Source: Protaetiibacter intestinalis (lineage in GTDB: Bacteria; Actinomycetota; Actinomycetes; Actinomycetales; Microbacteriaceae). From it: a stretch of DNA of 64,000 nucleotides. Position numbers and translations under genes: made by a program. The stretch lies in NCBI RefSeq assembly GCF_003627075.1, contig NZ_CP032630.1:1922001-1986000 (forward strand). Reading direction: 5' to 3'. Below the pieces are notes generated by a model. The model was given only the letters and a program-made list of their open reading frames with translations. It did no database searches and was not told the origin of the DNA. Below, one piece after another: positions 18,371 through 27,389 of the stretch. Position 1 is the stretch's first letter; the number at the start of each line of letters is the position of its first letter.

Positions 18371-19298
18371 CCTCGACCGTCTCGTTCATCGCGGGAATGG
18401 CCAGGATGATAGTCGTTCCGCGCCCCGCGACCGTGTCGACGTAGAGATCTCCGCCGTGCAGGCGGGCGATCTGCCGCGTGATGACGAGTCCCAGCCCCGT
18501 GCCGTCGCGCAGCGGGTGCCCGCTCGCGAACCTCTCGAACAGCCGTCGCCGCTCGAGCTCGTTCATCCCCGTGCCGTTGTCGCTCACGGAGATCGTGGCG
18601 CCGCCGTCGAGCCCGTGCGCGACCCGCACGAGGATGGTCGAGGCATCCGGGCTCGCCTTGACGGCGTTGTTGACGAGGTTGGTGATCGCCTGCCGGATCA
18701 GCCCCGCGTCGACCCAGAGCCGGGGCGGCGCGCCGGGCACGTCGAGGTCGATGGCGATCGTGTGCAGCCGCCGCAGCTCCTCGACCGTGCGCCGGGAGAG
18801 GGCGCGCAGGTCGGTGCGCGACAGGTGCAGCGAGAACATCCCGGCGTCGATCCGCGCCTGCGTGAGCAGGTCCTCGGCGAGCTGCACGAGGTGGTCGGAG
18901 TTGGCGCTGATGGTGGTGGCGAAGCGCAGCTGCTGCTCGTTGAGGGGGCCGGGGGACTGCTCGATGAGCAGGTCGCTCGCGCCCTTGATGAGGCTGAGCG
19001 GCGTGCGGATCTCGTGGCTCAGGATGGTGACCCGCTCGGTCGACTGGCTCGCGATCGAGCGCACCCGGGCCGCATCCGCACGGAGCCGGCTCCACTCGGC
19101 GACGGCGGACCAGGCGGCGACGCCGCCGGCGATCGCGCTCGCCACGACGGCGCCGATCGCCCAGCCGGTGCGCTCGAGCCCGATCGCCACGACCGCGGCG
19201 ATGAGCGCGAGTCCGGCGATCGCGGCGGCGACGACGAGGACCGCACCGCCGGTCAGTCTCCGCCGCGGCGGCGGAGTCGGCTCGTCGGCGATGGCCAC
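18318..19298 (-). CDS. Sensor histidine kinase
   Basis: A 326-residue membrane kinase. Two hydrophobic segments (about 19-40 and 46-66) are joined by a loop of only a few residues, so there is no extracellular sensor domain. The dimerisation domain carries the phosphorylated H95 (LSHEIRTPLS), followed by the N box (NLVNNAVKA), G1 (DNGTGM) and G2 (GTGLGL). The GTG start is preceded by TACACT with a 7-nt gap, consistent with a leaderless transcript. Lacking a ligand domain, it may sense within the membrane or through the transporter it regulates. Confidence 0.92.
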   Translation of the reverse strand: MAIADEPTPPPRRRLTGGAVLVVAAAIAGLALIAAVVAIGLERTGWAIGAVVASAIAGGVAAWSAVAEWSRLRADAARVRSIASQSTERVTILSHEIRTPLSLIKGASDLLIEQSPGPLNEQQLRFATTISANSDHLVQLAEDLLTQARIDAGMFSLHLSRTDLRALSRRTVEELRRLHTIAIDLDVPGAPPRLWVDAGLIRQAITNLVNNAVKASPDASTILVRVAHGLDGGATISVSDNGTGMNELERRRLFERFASGHPLRDGTGLGLVITRQIARLHGGDLYVDTVAGRGTTIILAIPAMNETVEDDDAPGTAATPGARRRR

Positions 19299-19352
19299 GG
19301 CGACCAGTGTAGGTCGCGGGCGGTCTCCCCTCGCGGGGTCGACGCGGGCGCG

Positions 19353-19907
19353 TCAGCGCGAACGGGCGAGGGCGGAGTTCGGCTCCTGCTGTCGATGGCC
19401 CTCGCCCTCGTCGCCGTCCGCGGCGACATCGCCGAGCGCCGCCGCCAGCTGCTCCCGGGCCCGCTGGTAGCGACCCCGGGCCGTGGAGGGGTTCAGGCCC
19501 AGCAGCGCCGCCGCCTCGACGAGACGGAACCCGTCCCAGTGCACGAGCATCACGAGCTCCCGCAGCTCGTCGGGAAGCGCGGCGACGGCTGCGCGCACCT
19601 CGACCCCCTCATCGGGCGCCGGATGCTCGGCGGCAACGCTCTCTCGTAGACGCTCGGCGAGGGCCGAGCGGCGACGGGTGCCGCGGCGGTGGGTCTCGAG
19701 CACGCGCCGCGCCACCCCGAACGCCCACATCCGCGCCGCCTCGTGCTCCGACGGCAGGCTCCGTGCGCGTCGCCACAGCACGACGAGCGTCTCGCCGACC
19801 AGGTCGGCCGCGTCCTCACGCTGCCGGACCCGACGCAGGAAGTAGCGCAGCAGTTCGGGCGCCACCTCCTCGATGAGCGGGGTGAGCTCGCGGTCTCCCC
19901 GCGTCAC
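19353..19907 (-). CDS. ECF-type RNA polymerase sigma factor (copy 2)
   Basis: A 184-residue sigma factor closely similar to the one at 12462-12959. Shared blocks include DLVGETLVVLWRRAR, MWAFGVARRVLETHRRG and the nearly identical region-4 segment PDELRELVMLVHWDGF, with NPSTARGRYQRAREQL in the recognition helix region. The GTG start overlaps the stop of the upstream membrane-protein gene by four bases (GTGA). It has a hydrophilic C-terminal extension of about 30 residues absent from copy 1. The two probably arose by duplication and recognise different promoters. Confidence 0.87.
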   Translation of the reverse strand: MTRGDRELTPLIEEVAPELLRYFLRRVRQREDAADLVGETLVVLWRRARSLPSEHEAARMWAFGVARRVLETHRRGTRRRSALAERLRESVAAEHPAPDEGVEVRAAVAALPDELRELVMLVHWDGFRLVEAAALLGLNPSTARGRYQRAREQLAAALGDVAADGDEGEGHRQQEPNSALARSR

Positions 19908-20500
19908 GGCAGGGGTTCGCAGTGGGTCTCGGACGGCATCGTCATGCCGTAGTCCACGAGGCCCGTAGTGCCGAGCTCGTCGCCCATCGCCACCCACACC
20001 CGGAAGCTCCACCAGTTCGCGGCGAGCGTCGCCTCCAACGTCGCGCGATCTATGCCGGTGTCCGGGAAGTCCTCCGGCGTGTAGGGGGTGGTCTCGGAAT
20101 CCACCTCCCCGAGCGGGGCATCCTGGTCCACCTCTGCGAGATAGCGGCGGGCCGCGTCGGCGACGGCCGGATCCAGCCCGGGTTCGATGCGCATGGCGAC
20201 CTCGCAACCGTAGGGCCCTCCCGAGGTCGTGGCGACGTAGTCGAGGCGCACGATCGCGTCGGGCTCGATGGTCCATCCCGTCCACGGCAGCACCCCGGAC
20301 GCGGCGGCCGTGGCGGTGCCGCCCAGCAGCGCCATGCCGAGCACGCCCGCGCCCAGCACGGAGTTCCGCCGGCGCCGGGCCCGAGTCGTGTGGGCGTCGC
20401 GCGCTCCCGCGACGAGCGCATCGAGCTCCCCCGTGACCGCGTCGGCGAGGTCGCGATCGGGCGCGGCGGTGGCGAGTCGGTGGTCGAGGTCGGTGGTCAT
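19904..20500 (-). CDS. Single-pass membrane protein, putative partner of sigma copy 2
   Basis: A 198-residue protein with the same layout as the gene upstream of sigma copy 1: a short acidic cytoplasmic N-terminus (LADAVTGELDALVAGA), an Arg-rich border, one Gly/Ala-rich membrane segment (about 45-68) and an extracytoplasmic domain of about 125 residues containing two cysteines. I recognise no named domain. Coupling by a GTGA overlap to the sigma gene suggests a sensor or anti-sigma role. It is encoded upstream of the sigma gene, the reverse of the usual sigma/anti-sigma order, and the same is true of its paralogue. Confidence 0.65.
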   Translation of the reverse strand: MTTDLDHRLATAAPDRDLADAVTGELDALVAGARDAHTTRARRRRNSVLGAGVLGMALLGGTATAAASGVLPWTGWTIEPDAIVRLDYVATTSGGPYGCEVAMRIEPGLDPAVADAARRYLAEVDQDAPLGEVDSETTPYTPEDFPDTGIDRATLEATLAANWWSFRVWVAMGDELGTTGLVDYGMTMPSETHCEPLP

Positions 20501-20613
20501 GGCGGCTCCTTCGCTGGGGTCTCACTCTGTTCCTGACCGGCAACGCCCGCAACGTCCACGCCGGCTTCGTGGGCGGGCGGACGGTGTCCTCGCACGCGCG
20601 TAAGCTCCCACGA

Positions 20614-23600
20614 GTGGGTCTCGCTCCTTTGATTCCGGTGCTGTCGCGCGCCCAGAGCTACGCGGATGCGCTCGCGGGGGCCTCCTCCGACGGCGACTTC
20701 TCCGCCGTCGAGGGGCTGCGGGTGCCCCTGCTGGCGGGGCTGCTCGAGCGGCGCACCCGGGCGTCGGGCACGGGGCAGGCGCTGCTCACGGTCGCCGCGA
20801 CGAGTCGCGAGGCGCAGGCCGTCGCGGAGGCGTTCGCGTGCTGGGCTCCCGAGGCGCTCGTGCTGCCGTTCCCCGCCTGGGAGACCCTGCCACATGAGCG
20901 GCTGAGCCCGTCCGCCGAGACGGTCGGTCGGCGCCTCAAGAGCCTGCGCGAGCTGCGCCGCTGGCAGGACGGGCCGCGCGAGCGCCCGCTCGTGCTCGTG
21001 GCATCCGTCCGCGCCGCCCTGCAGCCGCTCGCCCCCGGGCTCGACGAGCTCGAGCCGGTCGTGCTCACCCCGCAGGGGCGCGGCTACGACATCGCGCAGC
21101 TCGCCGTGCGGCTCGCCGAGCTGGCCTACACGCGCGTCGACCTCGTCACGCGGCGTGGGGAGTTCGCGGTGCGCGGCGGCATCCTCGACGTCTTCCCCCC
21201 GGACGCCGTGCACCCCGTGCGCGCCGACTTCTTCGGCGACGAGCTCGAGCAGTTGCGGGCGTTCTCGGTCGCCGACCAGCGCTCGCTGCCGGGCGAGGTG
21301 CCGCCCGTGGAGCTCGGCCCGGCTCGCGAGCTGCTCATCACGGATGCCGTGCGCTCGCGCGCGAGCGAGCTGCGGCACGAGTTCGAGGGCGTCGCGGGCA
21401 TGCTCGCGAAGATCGCCGAGGGCATCCCCGTGGAGGGCATGGAGTCGCTCACGCCCGCGCTCGTCGGGCGCCTCGTGCCGCTCACCGACTACCTGCCGGA
21501 GGATGCCGCCGTCGCGGTGCTCTCGCCCGAGCGGGTGGCGACCCGAGCCCTCAGCCTCGCCGAGACGAACCGCGAGTTCCTCGAGGCCGCGTGGAGCGCC
21601 GCCACGGCGGGCGCCCAGGCCCCCATCGACCTGCAGGCGAGCCTCGACACGGGCGACTTCCTCACCGTCTCGGGGCTGCGCGCCGAGGCCCGCCCCCGCA
21701 GCTGGTGGACGGTCAGCCCCTTCGACGCGGACGACGAGGAGGTCTCGCGCGTCGACGGCCGCGCCATCCCGAGCTTCGCGGGGCAGGTCGACGGCGCCGC
21801 ATCCCACGTCGCGGCGCTGCTGAAGGGCGAGTGGTCGGTCGCGATCGCGGCCGCAGGCGTCGGCCTCGTCGACCGCGCCGCCCAGGTGCTCGCCGAGCAC
21901 GAGGTGGCGGCGCGCATCGTCGACGCCGCCCCCGCGGAGCCGGAGGCCGGGGTCGCCTACCTCGTCACGGGTTCCGTGGAGGCGGGTTTCGAACTCGACG
22001 ACGCCCGCTTCGCCCTGCTCTCGGAGGCCGAGTTCTACGGCCGCGCCGCCGGCATCGACTCCCGCCAGCCGAAGCGGCTCGCGAGCCGCCGCCGCAACGT
22101 CGTCGACCCGCTGCAGCTGAAGCCCGGCGACGCCGTCGTGCACGAGACGCACGGCATCGGCCGCTTCGTCGAGCTCGTCACGCGCGAGGTCACGGGCGGC
22201 GGCCGTGTCGCCCGCGGACCGCTCGGTACGAAGCACGAGAAGGTCACCCGCGAGTACCTCGTGCTCGAGTACGCGCCCTCCAAGCGCGGCCAGGCCGGCG
22301 ACCGGCTCTTCGTTCCCACCGACCAGCTCGACCAGCTTTCCCGCTACGTCGGCGGCGAGAACCCCGCCCTCAGCAAGATGGGCGGATCCGACTGGGCGGC
22401 CGCGAAGGGCAAGGCGCGCAAGGCGGTGCGCGACATCGCGGTCGAGCTCGTCAAGCTCTACAGCGCCCGGATGGCGAGCCCCGGCCACGCCTTCGGCCCC
22501 GACACGCCCTGGCAGCGCGAGCTCGAGGAGGCGTTCCCCTTCGCCGAGACCCCCGACCAGCTGCAGACCATCGACGAGGTGAAGGCCGACATGGAGCGGC
22601 CCATCCCCATGGACCGGCTCATCTCGGGCGACGTCGGCTACGGCAAGACCGAGATCGCCGTGCGCGCCGCGTTCAAGGCCGTGCAGGACGGCAAGCAGGT
22701 GGCGGTGCTCGTGCCGACCACGCTGCTCGTCAAGCAGCACATGGAGACCTTCCAGGAACGCTTCGCCGGCTTCCCCGTGCACCTGCGCGCGCTCAGCCGC
22801 TTCCAGACCGAGAAGGAGTCGAAGGCGACGCTCGAGGGGCTCGAGCGGGGCGAGGTGGATGTCGTGATCGGTACCCACCGCATCCTCTCGGACGCCGTGC
22901 GGTTCAAGGACCTCGGCCTCGTCGTCATCGACGAGGAGCAGCGCTTCGGCGTCGAGCACAAGGACCAGCTCAAGAAGCTGAAGACCAACGTCGACATCCT
23001 GGCGATGAGCGCCACCCCCATCCCGCGCACGCTCGAGATGGCGGTCACCGGCATCCGCGAGATGTCGACGCTCGCGACGCCGCCCGAGGACCGGCACCCG
23101 ATCCTCACCTTCGTGGGGCCGCGCTCGGACAAGCAGATCACCGCGGCGATCCGGCGCGAGCTGCTGCGCGAGGGGCAGGTGTTCTTCGTGCACAACCGGG
23201 TGTCGTCGATCAACCGGGTGGCCGCGGAGCTCGCCGAGCTCGTGCCGGAGGCGCGGATCGCGGTCGCGCACGGCAAGCTCACCGAGCACCAGCTCGAGCA
23301 GGTGATCGTCGACTTCTGGGAGCGGAGATTCGACGTGCTCGTGACGACGACGATCATCGAGACCGGCATCGACATCGCGAACGCCAACACGCTCATCATC
23401 GACGCGGCCGACAAGTACGGCCTGTCGCAGCTGCACCAGATCCGCGGGCGCGTGGGCCGTGGCCGCGAGCGGGCGTACGCGTACTTCCTCTACGACGCCG
23501 AGAAGCCGCTCACCGAGACGGCGCAGGACCGGCTCGAGACGATCGCCGCCAACAACGAGCTCGGCGGCGGCATGCAGATCGCCCTCAAGGACCTCGAGAT

Positions 23601-24189
23601 CCGCGGGGCGGGCAACCTGCTCGGCGGCGAGCAGTCCGGCCACATCGCGGGCGTCGGCTTCGACCTGTACCTGCGGATGATCGGCGAGGCCGTCTCGGCG
23701 TTCCGCGGCGACGTCGCCGAGGGACAGACCGAGCTGCGGCTCGAACTGCCGGTGGATGCGCGCATCCCCGAGGAGTACATCGAGTCGGAGCGGCTGCGGC
23801 TCGAGGCGTACCAGAAGCTCTCCACGGCATCCGCCCCGCTCTCGCCCGACGACGCGCTCGACCGCGTCGTCGAGGAGCTCGCCGACCGCTACGGCGAGCC
23901 GCCCGAGGCGGTGCAGCAGCTCGTGGCGGTGTCGCGGCTGCGGCGCCAGGCGCAGAAGGCGGGCCTCGGGGAGGTCGTCGCGATGGGCGGGCGGATGCGG
24001 CTCGCGCCGCTCGACCCGCCCGACTCGATCCAGGTGCGCCTCACGCGCATGTACCCGGGCGTCAAGTTCTTCGCCGCCCAGCACGCGGTGAACGTGCCCA
24101 TGCCGGAAGACGCCTCGGATGCCGAGCTCATCGCGTGGGTCGGTCAACTGCTCACGGCCGCGGTGCCCGCGTCCGCTCCCGTCGGCTGA
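20614..24189 (+). CDS. mfd: Transcription-repair coupling factor
   Basis: A 1191-residue ATP-dependent translocase that removes RNA polymerase stalled at DNA lesions and recruits UvrA. The N-terminal UvrB-like module is followed by the polymerase-interacting domain (about 480-570) and the RecG-like motor: Walker A GDVGYGKTE, DEEQRFG box, SATPIPRT, and motif VI region HQIRGRVGRGRERAYAY. The C-terminal TRCF domain is present, so length is normal. GTG at 20614 is chosen because TAAGCT stands seven bases upstream, consistent with a leaderless transcript; an ATG 15 codons earlier precedes that promoter. Confidence 0.96.
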   Translation: MGLAPLIPVLSRAQSYADALAGASSDGDFSAVEGLRVPLLAGLLERRTRASGTGQALLTVAATSREAQAVAEAFACWAPEALVLPFPAWETLPHERLSPSAETVGRRLKSLRELRRWQDGPRERPLVLVASVRAALQPLAPGLDELEPVVLTPQGRGYDIAQLAVRLAELAYTRVDLVTRRGEFAVRGGILDVFPPDAVHPVRADFFGDELEQLRAFSVADQRSLPGEVPPVELGPARELLITDAVRSRASELRHEFEGVAGMLAKIAEGIPVEGMESLTPALVGRLVPLTDYLPEDAAVAVLSPERVATRALSLAETNREFLEAAWSAATAGAQAPIDLQASLDTGDFLTVSGLRAEARPRSWWTVSPFDADDEEVSRVDGRAIPSFAGQVDGAASHVAALLKGEWSVAIAAAGVGLVDRAAQVLAEHEVAARIVDAAPAEPEAGVAYLVTGSVEAGFELDDARFALLSEAEFYGRAAGIDSRQPKRLASRRRNVVDPLQLKPGDAVVHETHGIGRFVELVTREVTGGGRVARGPLGTKHEKVTREYLVLEYAPSKRGQAGDRLFVPTDQLDQLSRYVGGENPALSKMGGSDWAAAKGKARKAVRDIAVELVKLYSARMASPGHAFGPDTPWQRELEEAFPFAETPDQLQTIDEVKADMERPIPMDRLISGDVGYGKTEIAVRAAFKAVQDGKQVAVLVPTTLLVKQHMETFQERFAGFPVHLRALSRFQTEKESKATLEGLERGEVDVVIGTHRILSDAVRFKDLGLVVIDEEQRFGVEHKDQLKKLKTNVDILAMSATPIPRTLEMAVTGIREMSTLATPPEDRHPILTFVGPRSDKQITAAIRRELLREGQVFFVHNRVSSINRVAAELAELVPEARIAVAHGKLTEHQLEQVIVDFWERRFDVLVTTTIIETGIDIANANTLIIDAADKYGLSQLHQIRGRVGRGRERAYAYFLYDAEKPLTETAQDRLETIAANNELGGGMQIALKDLEIRGAGNLLGGEQSGHIAGVGFDLYLRMIGEAVSAFRGDVAEGQTELRLELPVDARIPEEYIESERLRLEAYQKLSTASAPLSPDDALDRVVEELADRYGEPPEAVQQLVAVSRLRRQAQKAGLGEVVAMGGRMRLAPLDPPDSIQVRLTRMYPGVKFFAAQHAVNVPMPEDASDAELIAWVGQLLTAAVPASAPVG

Positions 24190-24238
24190 GCGGCGACCGG
24201 CCGCCGCCCGGAACCGGCGCGCCGCTAGCATGGCGCGC

Positions 24239-24892
24239 ATGCCTCTCGAGACACAGCGCCCCGGGATCTTCCGTGGTGAGCGTCGGAACAACGTCGCCTG
24301 GTACGTGACCGACCCCGCGCGCGCCGCCGAGATCGAAGCCGAGTGGCGCGCCAACTTCGAACCCACCAATCGCCGCGGCGGGCGCCGGGTGCTCGCGGCG
24401 GTGATCCGCGTCGTGCTGTTCGGCGGGGTGGTCGCCGCCGCCCTCGTGTGGGCATTCCTGAGCGGTATGCACGCCGGCCTCGCGACGGTCGTGCTCATCG
24501 TCGCGGTGCTCGCGGGTGCCGCGCTCGCGGGCGTCGTCAACTCCCTCCTCGTGCCGCGCGGGCGGGCCGCCGTCGCGCGGGTGGAGGGGGTGCTCCCGAT
24601 CGACGACGACGTCGTCGCCTGGGCGGGCGACGGCATCCGCCACGAGGACCTCTGGCGGCTCACCGTCGGCCTCAGCCGGCTGCGACAGCTGCACGAGGCC
24701 GTCGAGGCGGTCGAGCGCGATGACGACGACGGGGACGAGGCGCCCATCGAGCTCGCGGGCGTCACCGAGCTGCGGGGGCAGTACGCGGCCGAACGCGACG
24801 CGTTCCACAGGCTCGCGCTGTCGCTCGGCTACCCGCTGCCCGACGAGTTCGATGAGGCCGAGGACGGGGAGCGCACGCCCGGAGTAGCGTGA
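24239..24892 (+). CDS. Hypothetical membrane protein
   Basis: A 217-residue protein of no family I recognise. A cytoplasmic N-terminus (IFRGERRNNVAWYVTDP) of about 50 residues precedes two closely spaced hydrophobic segments (about 54-72 and 80-100), then a hydrophilic, acidic C-terminal domain ending in an Asp/Glu-rich tail. The ATG at 24239 follows TAGCAT (24226-24231) with a 7-nt gap, so it appears to have its own leaderless promoter despite lying only 49 bp after mfd. Its stop lies four bases before the next gene. Confidence 0.75.
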   Translation: MPLETQRPGIFRGERRNNVAWYVTDPARAAEIEAEWRANFEPTNRRGGRRVLAAVIRVVLFGGVVAAALVWAFLSGMHAGLATVVLIVAVLAGAALAGVVNSLLVPRGRAAVARVEGVLPIDDDVVAWAGDGIRHEDLWRLTVGLSRLRQLHEAVEAVERDDDDGDEAPIELAGVTELRGQYAAERDAFHRLALSLGYPLPDEFDEAEDGERTPGVA

Positions 24893-24896
24893 CCGC

Positions 24897-25496
24897 ATGC
24901 TGTACGAACACCTCGGCCACAGCCCGCGCGTCGACCCCACGGCGGTCGTCGCACCCACCGCGGTCGTCTCGGGCGACGTCACCATCGGACCCGGGTGCCA
25001 GATCCTGCACGGCGCCGTCATCAGCGCCGAAGGCGGTCCTATCACGATCGGCGAGTCGACGATCGTGATGGAGAACGCCCTGCTGCGGGCGAGCGCGACC
25101 GACCCCCTGCACATCGGCGACCACGTGCTGGTGGGCCCCATGGCGTCCGTGTCGGGGGCGACGATCGGCGACGAGGTGTTCCTGGCGACGGGCTCGCGGG
25201 TGTTCAACGGGGCGCGCATCGGCGCACGCAGCGAGGTGCGCATCAACGCGGTCGTACACCTGCGCACGGTGCTGCCGGCCGAGTCGACCGTGCCGATCGC
25301 GTGGGTCGCGGTCGGCGACCCGGCCAGCATCCTCGGCCCCGACCGGCACGAGGAGATCTGGGAGATCCAGCAGGACCTCGACTTCCCGGGCTACGTCTTC
25401 GGCCTCGACCGCTCGACGCCCGACCTCATGGTGCAGCTCACCGAGCGCTACGCGCGGCACCTCGCCCGCCACGCCGACGACCGCCCGGTCGACTGA
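24897..25496 (+). CDS. Hexapeptide-repeat protein, gamma-carbonic-anhydrase/transferase superfamily
   Basis: A 199-residue left-handed beta-helix protein. Repeated [LIV]-G-x4 hexads run from about residue 13 to 125 (for example VDPTAVVAPTAVVSG and IGPGCQILHGAVI), with a C-terminal helix. It resembles PaaY/CaiE-like and gamma-CA-like trimeric proteins. The zinc-binding histidine pattern of active carbonic anhydrases is not clear to me, so the activity is uncertain. TAGCGT at 24885-24890, six bases before the ATG, suggests a leaderless promoter inside the end of the preceding gene. Confidence 0.8.
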   Translation: MLYEHLGHSPRVDPTAVVAPTAVVSGDVTIGPGCQILHGAVISAEGGPITIGESTIVMENALLRASATDPLHIGDHVLVGPMASVSGATIGDEVFLATGSRVFNGARIGARSEVRINAVVHLRTVLPAESTVPIAWVAVGDPASILGPDRHEEIWEIQQDLDFPGYVFGLDRSTPDLMVQLTERYARHLARHADDRPVD

Positions 25497-25505
25497 GGCG
25501 CGTCC

Positions 25506-26510
25506 TCAGCGGTAGCACCACCCGAGGTACCCCGGACCGCCGAAGAACCCGGGGATCCAGCACGAGTACATCTGGCCGCCGCCCCCGCCTCCCGAGCTGC
25601 GGGGCGTGTTGGCGGACTCGGAGGCGCGGGCTCCCGCGGTCGTCGCGACGTAGTCGGCGACCGTCCCGGGGGCGGTCGCGAGCGGCGCGGTCCCGTCGGC
25701 TAGGCGCCCCTGCCAGGCGATCGGCAGCTCGACCTCCGCGAGCGCGAGGAGCGCGTCGACGGAGCCCTGCATCGCGGCCCTCTCAGCCTCGCCCGCGTAC
25801 TGGAACGCGGCGAGCGTCGCGGCGCCCGTCTCGGCTCCGGTGGCGGCCGCGGCGGTGATCGCCGCATCCGTCGCGTCGACGGCGTCGATCGCCTCCGTCT
25901 CCGCCGCCTCGAACAATTCGACGAGCTCGTCGAGCCGGGCGGCCTCCGCGGCGACCTCCTCGCGGGCGCTCTGACGGGCGTCGCCGTCGAGCTGCCGATA
26001 GCGGCGCTCGAGGTTGACGGCGAAGCGCTCCGCGTCGTTCGAGAGGTACTCGATGCGGATGCTCAGGGCGTCGGCGGTCGGATCGGCGGGCAGCTGTTCG
26101 CCCTCGTCGGCGTCGCGCACGAGCGGGGAGACGGTGGTCGCGGCGACGGCGTCGACCGCGGCCGCGAGGGTGTCGGCGCTCGCCTGGTCGAACTCGGCCG
26201 TGGCGCCGGCGACGCTGTCGCGCACGGGTACGGCGAGCGTGGTCGTGTACTGCGCCACCGCCTCCGCGGTCGCGCGGTAGTCGCCCGCCGCGGTCTTCGC
26301 GTCCGCGAGCGCGGTCTCGAGCAGTGCCGCGTCGTCGCGTGCCGCGTCCACGATGGCGGTCTCGTTCCCGATCCAGATGCCGAGCGGGATGCCGCCCGCG
26401 AGGAGCGCGAGCACGGCGCCCCCCGCGATCCAGGGGAGCAGGCGGCGCCGGGGAGGCGGGGTGCCCTCGGGGGAGAGCTCGGGGGTCTCGGTCGTGTCTG
26501 CGGTGGTCAC
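25506..26510 (-). CDS. Membrane-anchored coiled-coil protein with glycine linker and cysteine-containing tail
   Basis: A 334-residue protein of unknown family. A Pro/Arg-rich cytoplasmic N-terminus is followed by one membrane segment (about 27-48), an Ala/Glu-rich helical region of about 230 residues that looks like coiled coil, then a (Gly)6 linker at about residue 309 and a terminal hydrophobic tail, SCWIPGFFGGPGYLGWCYR, with two cysteines. The tail could insert in or clip to a surface structure, or form a disulfide. It converges on the hexapeptide gene with nine bases between the stops. Confidence 0.75.
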   Translation of the reverse strand: MTTADTTETPELSPEGTPPPRRRLLPWIAGGAVLALLAGGIPLGIWIGNETAIVDAARDDAALLETALADAKTAAGDYRATAEAVAQYTTTLAVPVRDSVAGATAEFDQASADTLAAAVDAVAATTVSPLVRDADEGEQLPADPTADALSIRIEYLSNDAERFAVNLERRYRQLDGDARQSAREEVAAEAARLDELVELFEAAETEAIDAVDATDAAITAAAATGAETGAATLAAFQYAGEAERAAMQGSVDALLALAEVELPIAWQGRLADGTAPLATAPGTVADYVATTAGARASESANTPRSSGGGGGGQMYSCWIPGFFGGPGYLGWCYR

Positions 26511-26586
26511 CGGCGGCTCCGATCGGAAGTCGAGTGCGCCTCAGCCTACCAGTGGCGTCCCCCGAACGGGGTACAGCGCCGGGGCC

Positions 26587-27336
26587 TCAGCCGGTCTTCG
26601 ACCAGACCCTGCCGATCAGCAGGGGCAGCAGCACGAGCGAGCGCAGGTCGACGAGGGCATGCACGACGATCGGCAGCAGGATGCTGCCCGAGACGAGGTA
26701 GAGGAAGGTGAAGATGAGCCCCAGCACGGTCGCCGCGAGCACGCCCACCCACTTCTGGTAGAGGTGCAGCAGGCCGAACAGGGCCGCGGCGACGAGGAAC
26801 GCGATCGGCGCGTCGAGCCCGATCCCGAACAGCAGCGCCGGGAACGCGAGGCGGAACAGCAGCTCCTCGAAGACGCCCGCCGAGAGGCTGAGGCCCGCAC
26901 CGTACGGCAGCTCGCCGCGGGTGCGGGGGAGCAGCGCCCCGATGTCGCCGAGCTTCGGCACCTCGGCCGGGTCGGTCCTGCGCAGCAGCACGAGGGGCAG
27001 GATCAGGGCGATCGCTCCGCCGACGGCCGCGCCGATCGCGAGCCCGCGGCCGAGCGAGGTGCCCGAGAAAAAGTCGCGGGATGCGGCGATCGGCTCCCAG
27101 TTCTGCGCCTCCCCGAGCGCCTCCGGCACGATGTCCCAGGTGGCCAGCAGCAGCGCCGCCGAGAGCCCGCCCATCACGAGCACCGACTCGACGAGCCACT
27201 TGCGCATGACCCGCTGCCGGGATGCCGTCGCCCGCATCCGCTTGAACTGCGCGTACTCCCGCCGCTCGCGCGTGACCGCCCGCCAGACGAGCAGCGTCAC
27301 CGCGACGAGCAGCAGAGCGAGCAGTTGCAGGTCCAT
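26587..27336 (-). CDS. CPBP-family intramembrane metalloprotease
   Basis: A 249-residue, roughly eight-segment membrane protein of the CAAX-protease/bacteriocin-processing (CPBP, ABI) family. The catalytic pattern is visible: E157-E158-x3-R162 (EELLFR), then a histidine in FGLLHLYQ and another in VHALVD. Substrate unknown; relatives process prenylated peptides or act in bacteriocin self-protection. The ATG at 27336 is preferred because CAGAAT lies seven bases upstream. It is divergent from the MFS gene, with the two starts about 50 bp apart. Confidence 0.85.
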   Translation of the reverse strand: MDLQLLALLLVAVTLLVWRAVTRERREYAQFKRMRATASRQRVMRKWLVESVLVMGGLSAALLLATWDIVPEALGEAQNWEPIAASRDFFSGTSLGRGLAIGAAVGGAIALILPLVLLRRTDPAEVPKLGDIGALLPRTRGELPYGAGLSLSAGVFEELLFRLAFPALLFGIGLDAPIAFLVAAALFGLLHLYQKWVGVLAATVLGLIFTFLYLVSGSILLPIVVHALVDLRSLVLLPLLIGRVWSKTG

Positions 27337-27389
27337 CCCGCCCATTCTGGCGGGAATGCGCAGCGGCATCCGGCACTTGAATGGAGACG

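Noticed and set aside
20497-24765. Minus-strand open frame of 1422 codons opposite mfd
   Set aside because: Length is an effect of GC-rich third positions; the translation has no domain signatures and mfd on the plus strand is unmistakable.
25506-26510. Collagen-like or PE_PGRS-like glycine repeat protein
   Set aside because: Only a single Gly6 linker is present; there is no Gly-X-Y or GGA repeat series.
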